Of a DNA stretch of 12,911 nucleotides, positions 12,420-12,911 are shown piece after piece. The notes under the pieces were generated by a model. The model worked only from the letters and a program-made list of their open reading frames with translations. It did no database searches and was not told the origin of the DNA. The DNA is from CBFGTJ01 sp965651815 (GTDB taxonomy: Bacteria > Actinomycetota > Acidimicrobiia > Acidimicrobiales > Microtrichaceae), in NCBI GenBank assembly GCA_965651815.1, contig CBFGTJ010000084.1, forward strand, positions 1 to 12,911, written 5' to 3'. The translations under genes were made by a program, and so were the position numbers. The stretch's first letter is position 1. Each line of letters begins with the position of its first letter.

Positions 12420-12911
12420 GGGACGGCTGGTGCAGGATCCGACGGAGGTGACCCGCATCGGGTCCGACGACATCGGCGGCCTCTCCGGGACGACGCTGTG
12501 CGGCCGCTACCGGCTCGAGCAGCTGATCGGGGCCGGCGGGATGGCGCAGGTCTGGGAGGCGACCGACCGGGTGCTGGGGCGCCGGGTGGCCGTCAAGCTG
12601 CTGCACCCGCACCTGGTGGGCGACGAGGCGTTCGTGCAGCGCTTCCGGGCCGAGGCGATCGCCGCCGCGCGCCTCAGCCACCCCGGGATCGTGGGCATCT
12701 ACGACACCTGCTCGGAGGGTCGCCACGAGGCGATCGTCATGGAGCTGCTCGACGCGGTCACCCTGCGGCGGCACCTCGACGAGCACAAGGTGCTCGACGC
12801 CGACACGACCGTCCGCATCGGGCTCCGGCTGCTCGACGCGCTCGAGGCTGCGCACCGCGCGGGGCTGGTGCACCGCGACGTGAAGCCGTCGAACATCCTG
12901 CTGTGCCGGGA
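12412..12911 (+). CDS. Serine/threonine protein kinase, N-terminal part (cut by window end)
   Basis: This is a Hanks-type kinase of which 166 codons are present. Numbered from GTG 12412, the glycine loop is IGAGGMAQVW (39-48), the ATP-binding lysine is K62 in VAVKLL, the helix C glutamate is E81 in RFRAEA, and the catalytic loop HRDVKPSN (154-161) is complete. HRD and the VAVK lysine are intact, so the visible half predicts an active enzyme; DFG and the activation loop lie outside the window. The start is uncertain: GTG 12412 overlaps the DUF6049 stop by 8 nt, and GTG 12430 is an alternative. In mycobacteria the gene at this position (Rv3910) is a MurJ lipid II flippase fused to an inactive kinase domain, so a link to wall synthesis is likely but inferred. 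A membrane anchor or MurJ part cannot be seen here. Confidence 0.93.
   Translation, partial: MAEGRLVQDPTEVTRIGSDDIGGLSGTTLCGRYRLEQLIGAGGMAQVWEATDRVLGRRVAVKLLHPHLVGDEAFVQRFRAEAIAAARLSHPGIVGIYDTCSEGRHEAIVMELLDAVTLRRHLDEHKVLDADTTVRIGLRLLDALEAAHRAGLVHRDVKPSNILLCR

Noticed and set aside
10257..12473. Long minus-strand frame opposite the DUF6049 gene
   Set aside because: The translation is Arg/Gly/Asp/Val-rich without motifs, while the plus-strand gene has a signal peptide, a membrane helix and start/stop overlaps with both neighbours.

Overview
The window is very GC-rich, and its gene content and order point to an actinobacterium (Actinomycetota). Its gene neighbourhoods match the two flanks of the Mycobacterium replication origin. 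The lack of clear -35 boxes, several candidate leaderless starts and the hybrid gene order would fit a deep branch such as Acidimicrobiia, but that placement is inference. I see no mobile element, tRNA, rRNA, CRISPR array or foreign-looking island; this looks like conserved core chromosome.

Left block (36-5546, all on the minus strand, read right to left): a DUF5318 zinc-ribbon protein, a bifunctional class A penicillin-binding protein (PonA type), panB, then the ribosomal/replication operon rpsF-ssb-rpsR-rplI. DUF5318-ponA and rpsF-ssb-rpsR-rplI are tightly packed (3-nt gap, 14-nt gap, 1-nt and 4-nt overlaps). panB has its own promoter-like sequence directly after the ponA stop, and rpsF has a 222-nt upstream region with three strong inverted repeats, possibly a regulatory leader. 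In Mycobacterium the same set (Rv0049, ponA1, rpsF, ssb, rpsR1, rplI) lies on one side of oriC.

Middle block (5634-6989): a SAM-dependent methyltransferase on the plus strand converges on an ATP-binding universal stress protein on the minus strand. Between them is a short array of 17-bp tandem repeats, each junction of which can fold into a small hairpin.

Right block (7044-12911): CCA tRNA nucleotidyltransferase and a histone-deacetylase-family amidohydrolase on the minus strand. The deacetylase is divergent from a plus-strand run of a GNAT acetyltransferase, a DUF6049 membrane-anchored exported protein and a Ser/Thr protein kinase cut by the window end. Start and stop codons overlap along the plus-strand run. 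CCA enzyme, a small enzyme gene, DUF6049 and then a kinase-domain gene matches the other oriC flank of Mycobacterium (Rv3907c-Rv3910).

Together the genes cover translation, replication (SSB), peptidoglycan synthesis and probably its control by phosphorylation, pantothenate synthesis, tRNA maturation and protein or small-molecule acetylation. The points most worth a second look are the structured rpsF leader, the RG-repeat tail on ribosomal protein S18, the likely CTG start of the penicillin-binding protein, the hairpin-forming tandem repeats, the acetyltransferase/deacetylase pair around a shared palindrome, and the joining of two oriC flanks on one side.
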